Shown piece by piece: positions 23,146 to 24,008 of a DNA stretch of 24,008 nt (position 1 is its first letter; the number at the start of each line of letters is the position of its first letter). The stretch covers positions 1 to 24,008 of the forward strand of contig DAQG01000061.1 in assembly GCA_002502785.1 (NCBI GenBank), in the 5' to 3' direction. Below the pieces are notes generated by a model, which ran no database searches, was not told the DNA's origin, and was given only the letters and a program-made list of their open reading frames with translations. Made by a program: the position numbers and the translations under genes. Source of the DNA: Methanothrix harundinacea. Its GTDB lineage: Archaea; Halobacteriota; Methanosarcinia; Methanotrichales; Methanotrichaceae.

Positions 23146-23739
23146 TTGAAATATATGTCTAAATTGGCCTGCGCCCTAGCTTGCGCAGTCCTCATGGTAG
23201 GAGCGACCTTTGCCATGGGCTGGTCCTCCGAGAAGATTCTGATAGGCGATTCGTATATCGACAAAGGTGCCGAGGAAGACAACTTCGGCACCGAAGAGAT
23301 TCTGTGGGTCTCCTCCGAAGAGGACGATCCGGTGATGGAGGCATGGCTATACTTCGATACCGTCAAATTGATAGATGCCTTGAAGATAGAATCTCCTGAT
23401 GACGTCGTCTCTGCGACCCTAAAGGTGTACGCCGGGGATGTCGAGACCGCTGGAGAGGTGGAGCTTCACTTCTACAACGAGGGGTTCTTCGAAGATTCCA
23501 TAGTCTGGGATGGTAAGCCTGATTACGACGAGGAGGTCGACGGCGTCATCGAGGTCGACGAAGAGGGCTGGTACGAGTTCGACGCCACTAATACCGTTAA
23601 AAAGGCGATCGAGGAGTGTACTCACTGTCCCTTCTCTGCGGTCCTGGTGGCAAAAGGGGACGCTTCTGTCGGTTTTGCTTCCAAGGAGGACGCCGACGGA
23701 AACGTGCCGATGCTGAAGGTCACCACCATCGACGAGTAA
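23146..23739 (+). CDS. Secreted DNRLRE-domain protein
   Basis: TTG at 23146 stands 6 bases after GAGGTG (23134-23139) and is the best-supported start, giving 197 aa; ATG 23155 and ATG 23128 are alternatives in the same frame. A signal peptide (MKYMSKLACALACAVLMVGA) is followed by one DNRLRE domain: SYIDKGAEEDNFGTEEILWV (37-56), the strand AWLYFD (66-71), a VVSATLKVYAGD turn (87-98), WDGKPDYDEE (121-130) and a final ASKEDADGNVPMLKVT (178-193). This beta-sandwich is shared with cell-surface and disaggregatase-related proteins of methanogens. A CTHC pair at 158-161 could be a disulfide. It diverges from the beta-helix gene. Confidence 0.82.
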   Translation: MKYMSKLACALACAVLMVGATFAMGWSSEKILIGDSYIDKGAEEDNFGTEEILWVSSEEDDPVMEAWLYFDTVKLIDALKIESPDDVVSATLKVYAGDVETAGEVELHFYNEGFFEDSIVWDGKPDYDEEVDGVIEVDEEGWYEFDATNTVKKAIEECTHCPFSAVLVAKGDASVGFASKEDADGNVPMLKVTTIDE

Positions 23740-23802
23740 ATCCTTTTGAATCAGAGAGTTGCGGGAGCGGTCCGGGATCACCGGCCGCCCCAAATTAAGT
23801 TT

Positions 23803-24008
23803 GGCTCCTCGCTGTTTTATGTGGGTAAATTTAAGGGATTGCAAATCCTGTGGCGCGGTCGTAACGACTTCATGATTGCCGGAAATCAGAACGCTCATGA
23901 ACTGTATCGCTACCATCCGCCATAGAGGCAGTACTCATCTCAGGCATTTGCATGATTGAGTCCACTTATCGCTATCTCGAAGTTACCCACATGAAATAGC
24001 GAAGAACC
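23803..24008. mobile_element. Miniature inverted-repeat element (206 bp)
   Basis: The left end reads GGCTCCTCGCTG and continues through ATGTGGGTAA (23819-23828). The complement of the window's last bases reads GGTTCTTCGCTA and continues through the same ATGTGGGTAA (plus-strand TTACCCACAT, 23983-23992). Aligned over 33 positions they match at 26. The interior has no reading frame I can support. Terminal GG with TCxTCGCT recalls ISL3-type ends, a weak guess. The right flank is outside the window, so a target duplication cannot be checked. The short piece 23740-23802 before it holds nothing I can name. Confidence 0.55.

Overview
The window looks like a methanogenic archaeon of the Methanothrix (Methanosaeta) type. 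This is inferred from a F420-dependent NADP reductase, archaeal-type ValRS (HIGN rather than HIGH), Trm1, Tsr3, a presenilin-like membrane protease, TATA-box promoters with short or absent leaders, and a set of secreted proteins (right-handed beta-helix, DNRLRE, subtilase, and a binding protein carrying dockerin-like calcium loops). I could not confirm the genus by search. No rRNA, tRNA or CRISPR array was seen.

Positions 1-5,950 form an accessory region of lower GC. It holds two tandem copies of one module. Each copy has a stand-alone protein matching the C-terminal, non-protease part of the cyanobactin protease PatG, then a perfect GGAGGTGA ribosome site, then a tiny six-cysteine peptide (47 aa in module A, 37 aa in module B), then a hairpin. 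Facing each module head-on is a gene for a secreted repeat protein: a seven-bladed propeller protein after A and a HEAT-repeat protein after B. These two unrelated proteins share a nearly identical promoter and 5' block. Copy A of the PatG-like gene is cut by the window edge. Copy B is complete and has two identical 17-bp palindromes, 31 bp apart, just upstream. This is the best candidate for an undescribed system, probably a RiPP or disulfide-rich peptide system in an archaeon.

Positions 5,956-15,530 are housekeeping. Tsr3 (-) diverges from a translationally coupled operon of ValRS, a CYTH/CyaB-like protein and a presenilin-family protease (both junctions are ATGA overlaps). Then come a 65-aa zinc-ribbon protein and Trm1, an intergenic stretch rich in inverted repeats, NpdG, a convergent TraB/PrgY-like membrane protein, and a site-2 protease with two CBS domains. 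Just upstream of the latter is a 30-codon ORF (or gene remnant) whose core matches an internal part of the rhodanese gene 4.4 kb away, with only synonymous changes in the core.

Positions 15,815-23,739 mostly encode exported proteins: an orphan iron/cobalamin-type binding protein with dockerin-like repeats (+), then a minus-strand run with small gaps (beta-helix protein, double-rhodanese protein, subtilase, class II aldolase), and a divergent DNRLRE protein (+). The last 206 bp are bounded by imperfect ~33-bp inverted repeats and look like a miniature transposable element whose right end falls on the last base of the window.
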